Below are positions 17,745 to 27,553 of a DNA stretch of 64,000 nucleotides, piece after piece. The translations under genes and the position numbers were made by a program. The stretch lies in the NCBI GenBank assembly GCA_041484195.1, contig JBGPHC010000009.1, positions 78,089-142,088 on the forward strand, read 5' to 3'. The stretch's first letter is position 1; each line of letters opens with the position of its first letter. The notes beneath the pieces are model-generated. The model was not told where the DNA came from, made no database searches, and worked only from the letters and a program-made list of their open reading frames with translations. This stretch comes from PSRI01 sp041484195. GTDB taxonomy: Bacteria; Bacteroidota; Bacteroidia; Chitinophagales; Chitinophagaceae.

Positions 17745-18521
17745 ATGTCTTCAGTTCTGCTCCATATTGAAAAAGGAATTGGCGTCATTACGCTGAACCG
17801 GCCTGAAAAGCTCAATGCCTTCAACCAAGAAATGGCGCTGAACTTACAGAGTAAATTGGACGAATGCGCAACTGAACCTGAAGTTCGCTGTTTGTACATA
17901 ACGGGAGAGGGTAAGGGCTTCAGCGCAGGGCAGGACCTTACCGAAGTGACAGGGCCTGAGGCAATGAGCATGGAGCAAATCCTCTCGGAACATTATAATC
18001 CCATTGTCACGCGTATCAGGAATATCCCGAAACCCGTGGTGGCGGCCGTAAACGGCGTTGCGGCCGGGGCGGGCGCGAATATTGCCCTCTGTTGCGATAT
18101 TGTTCTGGCCTCGCAGTCTGCTTCTTTCATCCAGGCTTTTTCCAAAATTGGCCTGATCCCTGACAGCGGGGGCACTTATTTCCTGCCGAGACTAATTGGA
18201 TGGCAAAGAGCTTCGGCACTAATGATGCTGGGTGAAAGACTGGGCGCACCCGAGGCACTTGTCATGGGCATGATCTATAAGGTTTTTCCAGATGCAGAAT
18301 TCAAATCCGAATCCCTTCGAATAGCAGGGATACTTGCCGCAATGCCCACCAAAGCGCTTGGCCTAACCAAACATGCATTAAATTATTCTTTTTCAAATTC
18401 ACTGGAGGGACAATTGCTCACCGAGGATGAATTGCAGCAAAAGGCGGTGCAGACTGATGACTACCGGGAAGGCTTAGATGCATTTCTCAAGAAACGTGAA
18501 CCTAAATTCAAAGGTCAATAA
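17745..18521 (+). CDS. paaG: Enoyl-CoA hydratase/isomerase, PaaG-like
   Basis: A crotonase-fold protein of 258 residues. In this pathway the likely role is conversion of the ring 1,2-epoxide to the oxepin-CoA (PaaG), or delta-isomerisation in the later beta-oxidation. FSAGQDLTEV (about 60-69) and VAAGAGANIALCCDIVLA (about 101-118) form the CoA-binding oxyanion hole, and SKIGLIPDSGGTYFLPRL follows. The Asp of IPDSGG is the catalytic residue in PaaG-type enzymes, favouring isomerase over hydratase. The gene begins 160 bases after paaD. Its stop TAA overlaps the next ATG by one base (TAATG). Confidence 0.85.
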   Translation: MSSVLLHIEKGIGVITLNRPEKLNAFNQEMALNLQSKLDECATEPEVRCLYITGEGKGFSAGQDLTEVTGPEAMSMEQILSEHYNPIVTRIRNIPKPVVAAVNGVAAGAGANIALCCDIVLASQSASFIQAFSKIGLIPDSGGTYFLPRLIGWQRASALMMLGERLGAPEALVMGMIYKVFPDAEFKSESLRIAGILAAMPTKALGLTKHALNYSFSNSLEGQLLTEDELQQKAVQTDDYREGLDAFLKKREPKFKGQ

Positions 18522-18943
18522 TGAAGGATTCCAAACCGGCCAGGATCATAGATGCCATGTTCGCCAGGGACCAATTTTCACGGTGGTTGGGTGTAGAGCG
18601 ATTGGAGGAACGTGAAGGATATTGCAAACTAAGGATGACAATCCGACCCGAAATGTGCAATGGATTCGACATCGCCCATGGAGGCATTACCTATTCATTC
18701 GCGGACAGCGCCCTTGCCTTCGCATCCAATAGTTCGGGTAAACATGCCATTTCAATTGAAACATCAATATCGCATATCAAAGCGCTGAAGGCCGGAGAAA
18801 TCATCATCGCTACGGCGGTTGAAAAAAGCCTGGGCAAGCGGATCGCGAATTATGAGGTGAAGGTGGAAAGAGAAAATGGCGAATTGGTCGCCTGGTTCAA
18901 AGGAACAGTCTTCAGAAAAGACCAGGAATGGGAACTCGAATAA
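18521..18943 (+). CDS. paaI: Hotdog thioesterase PaaI
   Basis: Releases CoA from stalled ring-hydroxylated phenylacetyl-CoA intermediates and so prevents CoA trapping. 140 residues, hotdog fold: NGFDIAHGGITYSFADSALA holds the HGG motif and the catalytic Asp. Translationally coupled to paaG by a one-base overlap. Length and motifs are standard for PaaI. Confidence 0.9.
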   Translation: MKDSKPARIIDAMFARDQFSRWLGVERLEEREGYCKLRMTIRPEMCNGFDIAHGGITYSFADSALAFASNSSGKHAISIETSISHIKALKAGEIIIATAVEKSLGKRIANYEVKVERENGELVAWFKGTVFRKDQEWELE

Positions 18944-19003
18944 TATTTCTTCCGGCATAGTAATTTTCAATTGACCTGTCTTGCTATTCAATCCACTTAA
19001 AAC

Positions 19004-19603
19004 ATGTTTTACGAATTCAAAGGCTTAAGACCCGTAGTACATCAATCTTCATTCGTGCATCCTCAGGCAACGGTGACGGGCAATGTAATCATCGGGGAGG
19101 ATGTCTATATCGGACCTGGCGCCGCCATCAGGGGTGATTGGGGAGCCATCATTATCGAAGACGGTTGCAACGTGCAGGAAAATTGCTGCGTTCACATGTT
19201 TCCCGGTCTTACTGTCCTCCTGAAAAAGGGCGCGCATATTGGTCATGGGGCCATCGTGCATGGTGCCAGCATCGGCAGGAATTGTCTCGTTGGCATGAAC
19301 AGTGTCATCATGGATCATGTGGAACTGGGTGATGAATGCATAGTTGGCGCGCTCAGCTTTATTAAGGCGGATGAAAAAATACCCAGGCGCAGTTTAGTTA
19401 CCGGTAATCCCGCCAAAATCATCAAAGAAGTCAGCGACGAAATGATTGCCTGGAAATCTGAAGGCACAAGATTATACCAGGCTTTGCCAGGAGAGATGCA
19501 TGAAAGCTGGATATCCTGTGAACCATTGAGGGAGCCTGAAGCGGATAGACCTATTCAGGAAATCTCATTTCGCAGCTGGAAAGAAACGCAATCGAAAAAA
19601 TAA
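19004..19603 (+). CDS. paaY: Hexapeptide-repeat thioesterase-like protein PaaY
   Basis: A left-handed beta-helix protein of the gamma-carbonic-anhydrase family, 199 residues. PaaY of E. coli is a thioesterase that degrades the inhibitory 2-hydroxycyclohepta-1,4,6-triene-formyl-CoA. Hexapeptide repeats run from about residue 15 to 110 (for example ATVTGNVIIGEDVYIGPGA), with His ligands in CVHMF and GHGAIVHGA. The C-terminal residues 135-199 form the helical tail seen in PaaY. It ends the paa run 60 bases after paaI. Confidence 0.88.
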   Translation: MFYEFKGLRPVVHQSSFVHPQATVTGNVIIGEDVYIGPGAAIRGDWGAIIIEDGCNVQENCCVHMFPGLTVLLKKGAHIGHGAIVHGASIGRNCLVGMNSVIMDHVELGDECIVGALSFIKADEKIPRRSLVTGNPAKIIKEVSDEMIAWKSEGTRLYQALPGEMHESWISCEPLREPEADRPIQEISFRSWKETQSKK

Positions 19604-19727
19604 ACACAGATTGAAGCAGTTGTTTCCCGATAAACCTATCTGCAAACTTGGATGTTTTGGCTCACCCTACTCCATGGAGCACTGAATCCATCAATTGAAG
19701 ATCTTCGCCGCTCCATTACATTATAAA

Positions 19728-19735
19728 TATCTTTG
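19728..19735 (+). promoter_or_regulatory. -7 promoter element of obg
   Basis: TATCTTTG (19728-19735) is an exact TAnnTTTG match, with TTCG at 19704-19707 (one mismatch to TTTG) 20 bases upstream as the -33 element. The obg ATG is only 8 bases after it, so the transcript would be nearly leaderless. Confidence 0.55.
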
Positions 19736-19743
19736 CGCCAACA

Positions 19744-20745
19744 ATGGAAAAAAACAACTTCATAGATTATATCCGCATTTTCTGCAAATCAGGTCATGGC
19801 GGTGCAGGTAGCAGGCATTTTATGCGCACGAAATTTAACCCCCAGGCGGGCCCCGACGGTGGCGATGGTGGAAGAGGCGCCCATATCATTCTGCGCGGAA
19901 ACAAAAACCTCTGGACATTATTGCACCTGCGGTATTACAAGAATGTGCTGGCCGAAGACGGAGCTCCCGGAAGCGGCAATAATTCTTCGGGACGCAGCGG
20001 CAAAGACGTGGTGATAGAAGTGCCACTGGGAACCATCGCCAGGGATGACGCCAGCGGAAAACAGGAGGTCGAGATACTGGAAGATGGACAGGAAATAATA
20101 TGGATAAGAGGCGGAAGAGGCGGACTTGGCAATGCCAATTTCGCCACAGCTACCAACCAGGCTCCCGATTACGCCCAACCGGGAGAGCCCGGAAAGGAAG
20201 GATGGAAGATACTGGAACTGAAAGTCCTCGCGGATGTAGGCCTGGTAGGATTTCCAAACTCAGGCAAATCAACACTTCTGTCGGTAATCACCGCAGCCCG
20301 GCCCCAGATCGCTGACTATGCTTTCACCACCCTGACACCACAACTGGGGATAGTCGAATACCGCGACAGTCAATCTTTTTGTGTCGCCGATCTTCCGGGC
20401 ATCATCCAGGGCGCTTCCGAAGGAAAGGGCCTGGGCTACCGATTCCTGAGGCATATCGAACGCAATCCGGTTTTGTTATTTCTAATTCCGGCAGACAGCG
20501 CCGACCATCGCAAGGAATTTGAAATCCTGGTCAGAGAACTGGAAGCCTATAACCCGGAACTGCTCCATAAACAATTTGTGATCGCCATCAGCAAATCTGA
20601 TATGCTCGATGAAGAACTCCGCCATGCTATTGAAAAAGAACTGCCTGAAAATATACCCCATGTATTCATTTCCTCAGTAACCCGCCAGGGTCTTTCCGAA
20701 TTGAAGGATTTGCTTTGGAAAGTACTGAATGAAAAGAATACCTGA
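19744..20745 (+). CDS. obgE: GTPase Obg/ObgE
   Basis: Ribosome-associated GTPase required for late 50S assembly and growth control; cytosolic. Of 333 residues, about 1-163 are the glycine-rich Obg domain (KSGHGGAGS, GPDGGDGGRGAHIIL, DGAPGSGNNSSGRSGKDV). About 164-330 are the G domain: GFPNSGKST (G1), DLPGI (G3) and SKSD in place of NKxD (G4). There is no C-terminal OCT domain, as in other Bacteroidota. It overlaps the next gene by 17 bases. Confidence 0.95.
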   Translation: MEKNNFIDYIRIFCKSGHGGAGSRHFMRTKFNPQAGPDGGDGGRGAHIILRGNKNLWTLLHLRYYKNVLAEDGAPGSGNNSSGRSGKDVVIEVPLGTIARDDASGKQEVEILEDGQEIIWIRGGRGGLGNANFATATNQAPDYAQPGEPGKEGWKILELKVLADVGLVGFPNSGKSTLLSVITAARPQIADYAFTTLTPQLGIVEYRDSQSFCVADLPGIIQGASEGKGLGYRFLRHIERNPVLLFLIPADSADHRKEFEILVRELEAYNPELLHKQFVIAISKSDMLDEELRHAIEKELPENIPHVFISSVTRQGLSELKDLLWKVLNEKNT

Positions 20746-21688
20746 AGTAAATTACATTGCCGGTTTCAGACTAACCATTTTGAAATTCCTGCTTCGATAT
20801 ATTGTACAATTTTTTTCAAAGGAATGCCCACCTGCATATTTCCTTGCAGTTACAATAATGCTTGCGGTACCGGTATATTTCAATTATGCCCATCACCTTG
20901 ATCCCACCCAATTCATTTCTGAAAAGAGGATTGGTAAATTCATGCTCTATTACCTTCTTTTCGCGAGCGTCTATTCCGGCGCCTTCATCATCCAAAAAAA
21001 AATTTACAAGAATGCCATTCCATATTCCAATACTTCAGTGTTACTCATTTTGCTCGCCCCGGCATTTTTCGCATTCAGGCTATGCTTTAACTGGCAGGAG
21101 CCCTGGGTCAAGGCCAATGCCCCTGCGGGCTTCGTACAATATTACCTTCAAACTACAGGCTGGTTGGTTCGTGGGCTAATTCTCATACTTCCTGTTTATA
21201 TTTTCTGGAGATTGACTCACAAAAGCCGCGAACCATTCTATGGCATGAAACCCATTCCATCCGTCCGACCCTATCTCTTCTTGCTTGCCCTGACCATTCC
21301 CATAATGGCCCTTTCATTTACCGACAAAAATATACTCAGCTACTATCCCAGAGTGCAGACATTGTACCGGCTGCCCACAGCAAACTATTTTCATTACTTG
21401 TTCTTTGAGCTCAGCTACGCATTTGATTTCCTAAGCATCGAAATATTTTTTCGGGGAGCGCTGGTATTGGCCTTCGCGTCAAACCTTGGCATGCGTTGCA
21501 TAGTGCCGATGGCCGCATTCTATTGCTGCATCCATTTTGGAAAACCGCTGCCTGAATGTATCAGCAGTTATTTCGGAGGCATCCTTCTTGGAATTATTGC
21601 GTACCGTACGAAGTCCGTATGGGGCGGTCTGATCCTGCACCTCGGGATGGCCTGGCTCATGGAGCTTGGAGGAGCCTTATTGCGCTGA
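20729..21688 (+). CDS. CPBP-family intramembrane protein
   Basis: A 319-residue polytopic membrane protein with about eight helices, belonging to the CAAX protease/bacteriocin-processing (CPBP, Abi) family. In the membrane-embedded C-terminal half IEIFFRGALV contains the Glu-x-x-x-Arg motif, HFGKPLP gives the second His motif, and the last helix has HLGMAW. EEExxxR is reduced to IEIFFRG, but the reading is family-like. The substrate is unknown. It starts inside the last 17 bases of obg, so the two are translationally coupled, a link I know of no function for. Confidence 0.75.
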   Translation: MKRIPEVNYIAGFRLTILKFLLRYIVQFFSKECPPAYFLAVTIMLAVPVYFNYAHHLDPTQFISEKRIGKFMLYYLLFASVYSGAFIIQKKIYKNAIPYSNTSVLLILLAPAFFAFRLCFNWQEPWVKANAPAGFVQYYLQTTGWLVRGLILILPVYIFWRLTHKSREPFYGMKPIPSVRPYLFLLALTIPIMALSFTDKNILSYYPRVQTLYRLPTANYFHYLFFELSYAFDFLSIEIFFRGALVLAFASNLGMRCIVPMAAFYCCIHFGKPLPECISSYFGGILLGIIAYRTKSVWGGLILHLGMAWLMELGGALLR

Positions 21689-21762
21689 AAAGAACCGCCT
21701 CTAACACTAAGTTGGTATTGCATTTCTGAGGATTGGTCATTAATTTTCTCAAAACCTGTCTC

Positions 21763-24054
21763 ATGAAAAAACTATTTTCTTCACTTCTGCACTCATTGTG
21801 CAGCCACCTGACACATAATGGCAATGATAAATCCGCGATGGGAATAGCCTTTGTCCTGCTGGGAGACCTGGGTTTCATATTGAGATCGGTATGGCTGTTT
21901 TTCCCTCCTATAATTTTTCTACTCATAAGTTATGTGGCTTTCTGGAAACTTGCCCAGGGCCAGGACATACTGCTTTCAGTATTTGAAAAGAGGCTCACTT
22001 TTGTCCAGTTTATTGTCACTCACACCCTCTGGGTATTCATGACCTGGTTCACATCAAGACTACTTTCTTACGGTAAGAAAATGAATGCTCCCAATTATCT
22101 CCCCGAATCCTTTTTCCAGCATATTCCCAGGATACTTGGATTCACCTGCTATACCATCATTGTACTTGCATTTATCAGAATTTCTTCTTATGCTATTGCC
22201 GCTCCGCCTTTTACCTATACAGTTGCAATCCTGATGAGCTTTCCATATTATGCACTGTTGAATTACCTGTCTCTGAAAATTAAGGCCCCCACCATTGTTC
22301 AATTGACCCTTTCACTAGCAGCCATCTTCATTTTGCTGGTGAGCTTTGGCCTATGGAGTTTCAATTTCAGGAATATTGTGATTGTATTGATCCTGCTGCA
22401 GATGTACTATGTTTTCTTTGTTGTGGGCCGAAGAAAGCTGATTGAGAAAAGAAGCCTGGAACCAGCAGCGCAGAGGAAAGGCATGATAATGAAATTTATG
22501 GAAAAGATGGCCGGCTTTTTCTTTATCCCAAACAGTGAAGGTCTCGTTTTCATCGTCTTCAATATCGTATCTGTTGTATTCCTGTCATTCTATATAGCCT
22601 GTTTCATGAATCTGGAGGTGGCTTTGCTGATCCGCACCTGCTCTTTTATTTTCCTGGCATTCGCCTTCCTTGTAGGCTTTTCGAATATCATATCTTTCTT
22701 TTCGGTCAAATACAAGATCAGCTTTCACGTCATCCTCCTCGCTCTGGCCTTTTTCACCAGCAGAATCGAACCTTACAGAGTGCGCTTCATTGATAAAAAA
22801 GATCCTTCCATACAATTCGAACAAAGGCAGAACCTCAGAGAATACTTTAGTAATTGGGTGAATCAGCGAAAAGATATCTTGAATGATACAAACGTTAAAG
22901 ACTATCCAGTTTTCTTTGTGATGGCCAATGGAGGAGCATCACGTTCAGGATACTGGGTGGCATCCGTACTCAGCAGACTGGAAGATTCCAGCAAAGGGAT
23001 TTTTTCAAATCACTTATTCTGCCTTTCGGGAGCATCGGGGGGAAGCTTGGGTAATGCTACATTTTTCAGCCTCCTGAGATATAAAAACGAATTGGCAAGT
23101 TTGGGTGTCTCGCGCCTGGAAGCCTCCAAAGAATATCTCCGTTCCGACTTCTTAACCTTCACACTCGCCAATATGCTGGGCCCCGATTATTTTAGACATC
23201 TTTATCCAGTGGCATTTCTAAAATCAAACCGCGCTAATGCGCTTATCAAATCCATTGAAGCTGCGCCGGCAGACAGTGTATTCCTGAAAACGAAATTGGC
23301 CGACGGTTTTTCTCAATTTATTGCGAAGCATAACGATAGGAACTATGATCTGCCGGTATTGTTCATAAACGCAACCCGCATGCAGGATGGAAGGCCTTCC
23401 GTAATCAGCAATATCAAAATCACGGACTCCATTTTTAATAACAGGATTGATTTGTTGAGTCTCCTGGACAGCAGCGAGGATATGAAGCTGAGTACCGCGG
23501 TGGAAATAGGTGCCAGTTTTCCTTATGTGAGCCCCGGCAACCGCATCGATCAACGCAACCTGCAAGGTCATTCCGAAGCCAATTATTTTGTGGACGGAGG
23601 TTATTTTGACAATTCCGGAGCAGGCGTGATTCATGAAATGATCATGCAAATCCAGGAGATTTTGAAAGACAGTTCAGACGTCCTTATTTATCCATTCAGA
23701 AAAAAAATTCAATGCTATGTCGTGCATATCCTCAACGATGCTATCACCAGCTCCGACCTCAATCCTGTGAGCCCGATTCAAAATGACCTTGCGGCTCCCC
23801 TGATAACGCTCGCAGGCTCTTATGGAGTCCAGACTTCCACCAACGATCTAAGGTTGAAGAAATACCTGAAGCTCACTTACAATAATTCCCCGACACACTA
23901 TATTCCTGTGAATCTGTACCGGCGAAACGACAAGCTTGTTTTCCCAATGAATTGGGTGATCTCCCAGAAAATACTTGACAGCATGGACTTGAGATTGGAA
24001 GAAAATGAACGAATCAAAGAATTGCTCCATTTCATAAATTCAAACGCCAGGTAA
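21763..24054 (+). CDS. Membrane-anchored patatin-like phospholipase
   Basis: A 763-residue protein in two halves. Residues 1-335 hold about seven or eight transmembrane helices. Residues 380-763 form a patatin-type lipase domain with the oxyanion motif ANGGASRSG (about 388-396), the nucleophile Ser425 in SGASGGS, and the catalytic Asp in VDGGYFDNSGAG. The domain should hydrolyse acyl esters of phospholipids on the cytoplasmic or periplasmic face of the membrane. Start ATG 21763 is chosen over TTG 21733; the extra residues look like a read-through. It sits 74 bases after the CPBP gene. Confidence 0.85.
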   Translation: MKKLFSSLLHSLCSHLTHNGNDKSAMGIAFVLLGDLGFILRSVWLFFPPIIFLLISYVAFWKLAQGQDILLSVFEKRLTFVQFIVTHTLWVFMTWFTSRLLSYGKKMNAPNYLPESFFQHIPRILGFTCYTIIVLAFIRISSYAIAAPPFTYTVAILMSFPYYALLNYLSLKIKAPTIVQLTLSLAAIFILLVSFGLWSFNFRNIVIVLILLQMYYVFFVVGRRKLIEKRSLEPAAQRKGMIMKFMEKMAGFFFIPNSEGLVFIVFNIVSVVFLSFYIACFMNLEVALLIRTCSFIFLAFAFLVGFSNIISFFSVKYKISFHVILLALAFFTSRIEPYRVRFIDKKDPSIQFEQRQNLREYFSNWVNQRKDILNDTNVKDYPVFFVMANGGASRSGYWVASVLSRLEDSSKGIFSNHLFCLSGASGGSLGNATFFSLLRYKNELASLGVSRLEASKEYLRSDFLTFTLANMLGPDYFRHLYPVAFLKSNRANALIKSIEAAPADSVFLKTKLADGFSQFIAKHNDRNYDLPVLFINATRMQDGRPSVISNIKITDSIFNNRIDLLSLLDSSEDMKLSTAVEIGASFPYVSPGNRIDQRNLQGHSEANYFVDGGYFDNSGAGVIHEMIMQIQEILKDSSDVLIYPFRKKIQCYVVHILNDAITSSDLNPVSPIQNDLAAPLITLAGSYGVQTSTNDLRLKKYLKLTYNNSPTHYIPVNLYRRNDKLVFPMNWVISQKILDSMDLRLEENERIKELLHFINSNAR

Positions 24055-24169
24055 CACCGTATGGAATACTAAGGCTGAGTGTTTCCCCTGGGAAATTCAG
24101 GCTGAGAAATCCTCGGCCATCGTTATTCCTTAATCCCCTGATTAACATTTCCACCTTTGATTTTTGCAG

Positions 24170-24177
24170 TAGGTTTG
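24170..24177 (+). promoter_or_regulatory. -7 promoter element of the S46 peptidase gene
   Basis: TAGGTTTG is an exact TAnnTTTG match, 21 bases before ATG 24199. Its place supports that ATG as the start over the upstream in-frame TTG 24157. Confidence 0.45.
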
Positions 24178-24198
24178 CAGGAATCAAAATCGAATGCC

Positions 24199-26358
24199 AT
24201 GAGGAAAGTTTCCCTGACGATTGTACTAATACTACTGATTTTCAAATCCTTTGCCGATGAAGGAATGTGGCTGCCCCTGCTCCTGGGTCAGCAGGTATAT
24301 GATGATATGGTGAAGCGGGGCCTGAAGCTTACCAAAGAACAGTTGTACAGCATTAACAAAGCTTCCATCAAAGACGCGATAGTAATTTTTGGTTCCGGAT
24401 GCACGGGCGAAATGGTGAGTGGCGAAGGCCTGGTTTTCACCAACCATCATTGTGGGTATGATGCTATTGCTTCCGCAAGTAGTTTGCAGAATAATTATCT
24501 GCACGATGGATTTTGGGCCAGAAACAAAAACATGGAGATTCCAGCAAAGGGCCTCAGCGTACAATTCCTCTTGAAGATAGAAGACCTAACCAGGCAGTTG
24601 GACAGTGCGCTCGGGGGACTCAGCGGTGCCGAAAGATCCAAAAAGCAATCGGAATTGATTGCGGAAATCAACCGGAAATATTCTGATCCTTCAAAAAATA
24701 TAGAAGCAAGAGTGAGCCCACTGTTTAAAGGGATTCAATTTCTGGTCTTTGTGTACCAACGCTATAATGATCTTCGTTTGGTGGCAGCACCGCCGGAAAG
24801 CATCGGCAAATTTGGCGGCGACACCGACAATTGGGAATGGCCCCGCCATACCGGCGATTTCTCCATTTTCCGTGTGTACATGAGCAAGGATGGCCTTCCG
24901 GCTGATTATGCAGCTGATAATATTCCCCTGAAACCAAAATATTTTCTTCCGGTATCCATTAAGGGATATAAGGAAGGTGACTACTCAATGATTTACGGAT
25001 ATCCCGGCAGTACCAATCGTTATGAAACTTCCTATGGGGTAAAACTATCCACGGATATCAATAATCCTTCCATTGTGAACCTCAGGGATGCAAGACTGAA
25101 ACTCATGTTTGAGGAAATGAAAAAAGACCCTTCGGTCAGACTGAAATTAGCATCTTCCTATGCATCCATCGCCAACTATTGGAAATTCTATGATGGAGAA
25201 ACAAAGCAATTGCTGAAGTATCACGTCTATGAACAAAAACAAAGCCTGGAAAATGCATTCCGCCAATGGGCCAAAGGCAAACCGGAATTTGAGAACCTGT
25301 TCACGGAATGGCCCAAAGTATATGATGCCTGGCGGCCTTATGCAAAACACCGGATCTATTTGTACGAAGGCGTGCTGGGTTCACCATTCAGCAGGTTTGC
25401 TTCAACGTTGGTTAAGCTCGAAAGCGACCTGGTAAAAGCAGGAGTGGACGCTCCCGTTGTGAAGCAGGGAATTGAAGCGGCGATCGCGGCAAGAAAGAAA
25501 TTCCTGGAATCTGAAAATCTCATTTCAGACCAGAAGATTATGGCAACTATCTGCATGATGTTTTATACCGATATCGATAAAAGTCAGCACCCCATTGGGT
25601 TTTACGAAGGCATTCGAAATAGTTACGGGGACCTGAAGGACCCTGGTACTTACAAGAGTTGGGCTTCCGCGGTATTCAGCAACAGCTTTCTTTTGAATGA
25701 TTCCAAATGGGATGCATTCATCAGGAATCCCGACCCCATCGTGCTGCAAACTGATCCCGCCTTCGCCTATGCGGGCGGTTTCGTAAAAAATTATACCAAT
25801 AAATACGATCCCTTTTATCAGCAGTTCCTGGTCAGGAATAATGATCTCTCACGCTTCTATCTGAAAGGCATCATGCAAATGGACCCCAGGAAAAAAATGT
25901 ATCCCGATGCCACTTTCACCATGAGGGTAACTTATGGTAACGTGAAATCCTACAGTCCCAGGGATGCAGTCAAATATGAATATGTGTGTACGATGAGCGG
26001 AGTTTTGGAAAAATATAAACCCGGAGACTATGAATTTGATTTACCTGCCAAACTGCTTGAACTCGCGGAGAAGAAAGATTTTGGTCCATATATTGACAAA
26101 CTGCACAACGATTTGGTCGTGTGTTTCATTACCAACAATGACATAACGGGTGGCAATTCAGGCTCCCCGGTAATGGATGCATCCGGAAACCTCATAGGCC
26201 TTGCATTTGACGGAAACTATGAGGCCCTGAGCCACAAGATCGCCTTCGATAAAAATTACAACCGCACCATTTGTGTGGATATCCGGTATGTATTGTGGTG
26301 CATCGACAAATTGGGAGGAGCGACCAATATAATCAACGAATTGAAAATAGTGAGGTAA
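24199..26358 (+). CDS. Dipeptidyl-peptidase 7-type S46 serine peptidase
   Basis: Releases dipeptides from the N-terminus of peptides in the periplasm. 719 residues, matching the S46 family. The signal peptide is 1-19 (ends KSFADEG). The catalytic triad is His in TNHHCGYDA (83/84), Asp in DTDNWEWPRHTGDF and Ser654 in GGNSGSPV. The residue 18 after the Ser is Gly672 (FDGN), which by the published DPP7/DPP11 distinction (Gly versus Arg673) predicts hydrophobic P1 preference rather than Asp/Glu. Monocistronic, with its own -7 element. Confidence 0.93.
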   Translation: MRKVSLTIVLILLIFKSFADEGMWLPLLLGQQVYDDMVKRGLKLTKEQLYSINKASIKDAIVIFGSGCTGEMVSGEGLVFTNHHCGYDAIASASSLQNNYLHDGFWARNKNMEIPAKGLSVQFLLKIEDLTRQLDSALGGLSGAERSKKQSELIAEINRKYSDPSKNIEARVSPLFKGIQFLVFVYQRYNDLRLVAAPPESIGKFGGDTDNWEWPRHTGDFSIFRVYMSKDGLPADYAADNIPLKPKYFLPVSIKGYKEGDYSMIYGYPGSTNRYETSYGVKLSTDINNPSIVNLRDARLKLMFEEMKKDPSVRLKLASSYASIANYWKFYDGETKQLLKYHVYEQKQSLENAFRQWAKGKPEFENLFTEWPKVYDAWRPYAKHRIYLYEGVLGSPFSRFASTLVKLESDLVKAGVDAPVVKQGIEAAIAARKKFLESENLISDQKIMATICMMFYTDIDKSQHPIGFYEGIRNSYGDLKDPGTYKSWASAVFSNSFLLNDSKWDAFIRNPDPIVLQTDPAFAYAGGFVKNYTNKYDPFYQQFLVRNNDLSRFYLKGIMQMDPRKKMYPDATFTMRVTYGNVKSYSPRDAVKYEYVCTMSGVLEKYKPGDYEFDLPAKLLELAEKKDFGPYIDKLHNDLVVCFITNNDITGGNSGSPVMDASGNLIGLAFDGNYEALSHKIAFDKNYNRTICVDIRYVLWCIDKLGGATNIINELKIVR

Positions 26359-26413
26359 TTGGGAGGTCAGTTCACGGAAACCAACGGCATAGTGCAGGCG
26401 AAGCCTTTTGGCC

Positions 26414-27319
26414 TTAGCTGGAAGCCCTTTCAACAAAGGAATAGAGATTAAAATGCGATTCCTTTCGCAATGCCTCGATCTCCTTCCGTAGGGATTCCCT
26501 GCTGATGGATTTCATTTTTTTGTATTGGATGAGCTGGTATGCCTTCTCTGTGAGCAACCAAAGTCTCTTGTCATATTGAAATGCCTTTCCAACCGAAGCG
26601 AGGATGGCTTGAAATAATTCCTCAATCCCGGTCTTTTGTGAAGCGATGGTTTTAATGACAGGAATTTCATGGTGCATCTTACCGTAAGCAGGCTCCAGCA
26701 TTGAGCGCAGATTTCTTACAAAAAGATCCGCGTCCGGTCTGTCGCTTTTATTCACAACGAATATATCCGCGATTTCCATCAGGCCGGCCTTCATCGCCTG
26801 CACCTCATCGCCTGATTCCGGCACCAAAACCACCACCGTCACATCAGCAAGGCCTGCAATCTCCACTTCACTCTGTCCCACTCCTACTGTTTCCACGATG
26901 ATAAAGTCAAAGGGCGCGGTTTTCAGAAGGTCAGTAATTTCAATGATCTTGTGGTTCAGGCCTCCCAATGAGCCTCTGGAAGCAAGGGAGCGGATAAATA
27001 CATCGGGATGCGCGTACCAGTCACTCATTCGTATGCGGTCACCCAGCAATGCTCCCATATTAAAAGGCGAAGAAGGATCAACGCATAGCACGGCTACCCG
27101 CTTTCCGGAATTCACCATGGATCCAATCAGGGAATCTACGATTGTGCTCTTGCCTGCTCCCGGCGGACCGGTAATGCCGATGATGGGCTTATCTTCATTG
27201 TAAGGCAGGCTCTTCAGCAATTTATCGTAGTCTCCCACTTCATTTTCTACCAATGAAATGCCGCGGGAAATGCTCTTGAAATCGCCTTGCATGGTCTTTT
27301 GCAGCAATGGCTCCATCAT
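26414..27319 (-). CDS. meaB: MeaB/ArgK-family GTPase
   Basis: Protects and loads adenosylcobalamin into methylmalonyl-CoA mutase. 301 residues. GPPGAGKST (about 51-59) is the Walker A motif, GVGQSEVEIAGLAD (about 146-159) contains the switch, and NKSD (about 189-192) is the G4 motif. The C-terminal helix mediates dimerisation. No mutase gene is in the window, so it must act in trans on a distant MutAB. Convergent with the S46 peptidase. Start ATG 27319; ATG 27316 is equally possible. Confidence 0.92.
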   Translation of the reverse strand: MMEPLLQKTMQGDFKSISRGISLVENEVGDYDKLLKSLPYNEDKPIIGITGPPGAGKSTIVDSLIGSMVNSGKRVAVLCVDPSSPFNMGALLGDRIRMSDWYAHPDVFIRSLASRGSLGGLNHKIIEITDLLKTAPFDFIIVETVGVGQSEVEIAGLADVTVVVLVPESGDEVQAMKAGLMEIADIFVVNKSDRPDADLFVRNLRSMLEPAYGKMHHEIPVIKTIASQKTGIEELFQAILASVGKAFQYDKRLWLLTEKAYQLIQYKKMKSISRESLRKEIEALRKESHFNLYSFVERASS

Positions 27320-27553
27320 AAATTAGAACTTTCTTTCTTGTATTTACTCTCCAGTCAAATCTTCACTCATCTTACACAAATACCTGGAAGTTTCTCCGGA
27401 TTCATGTATTGACAAAAATATGGCTAAAAGCCCAGAACCCTCAGGAATAGGAGAAATTCCTGGGTGACTGAATACAATTGGAGGAGCAAATACTTATCGG
27501 CGTGAGTAATTGAAATGTCAGATCGCACACAATGGAGGATCTTGCCTGAGTAA

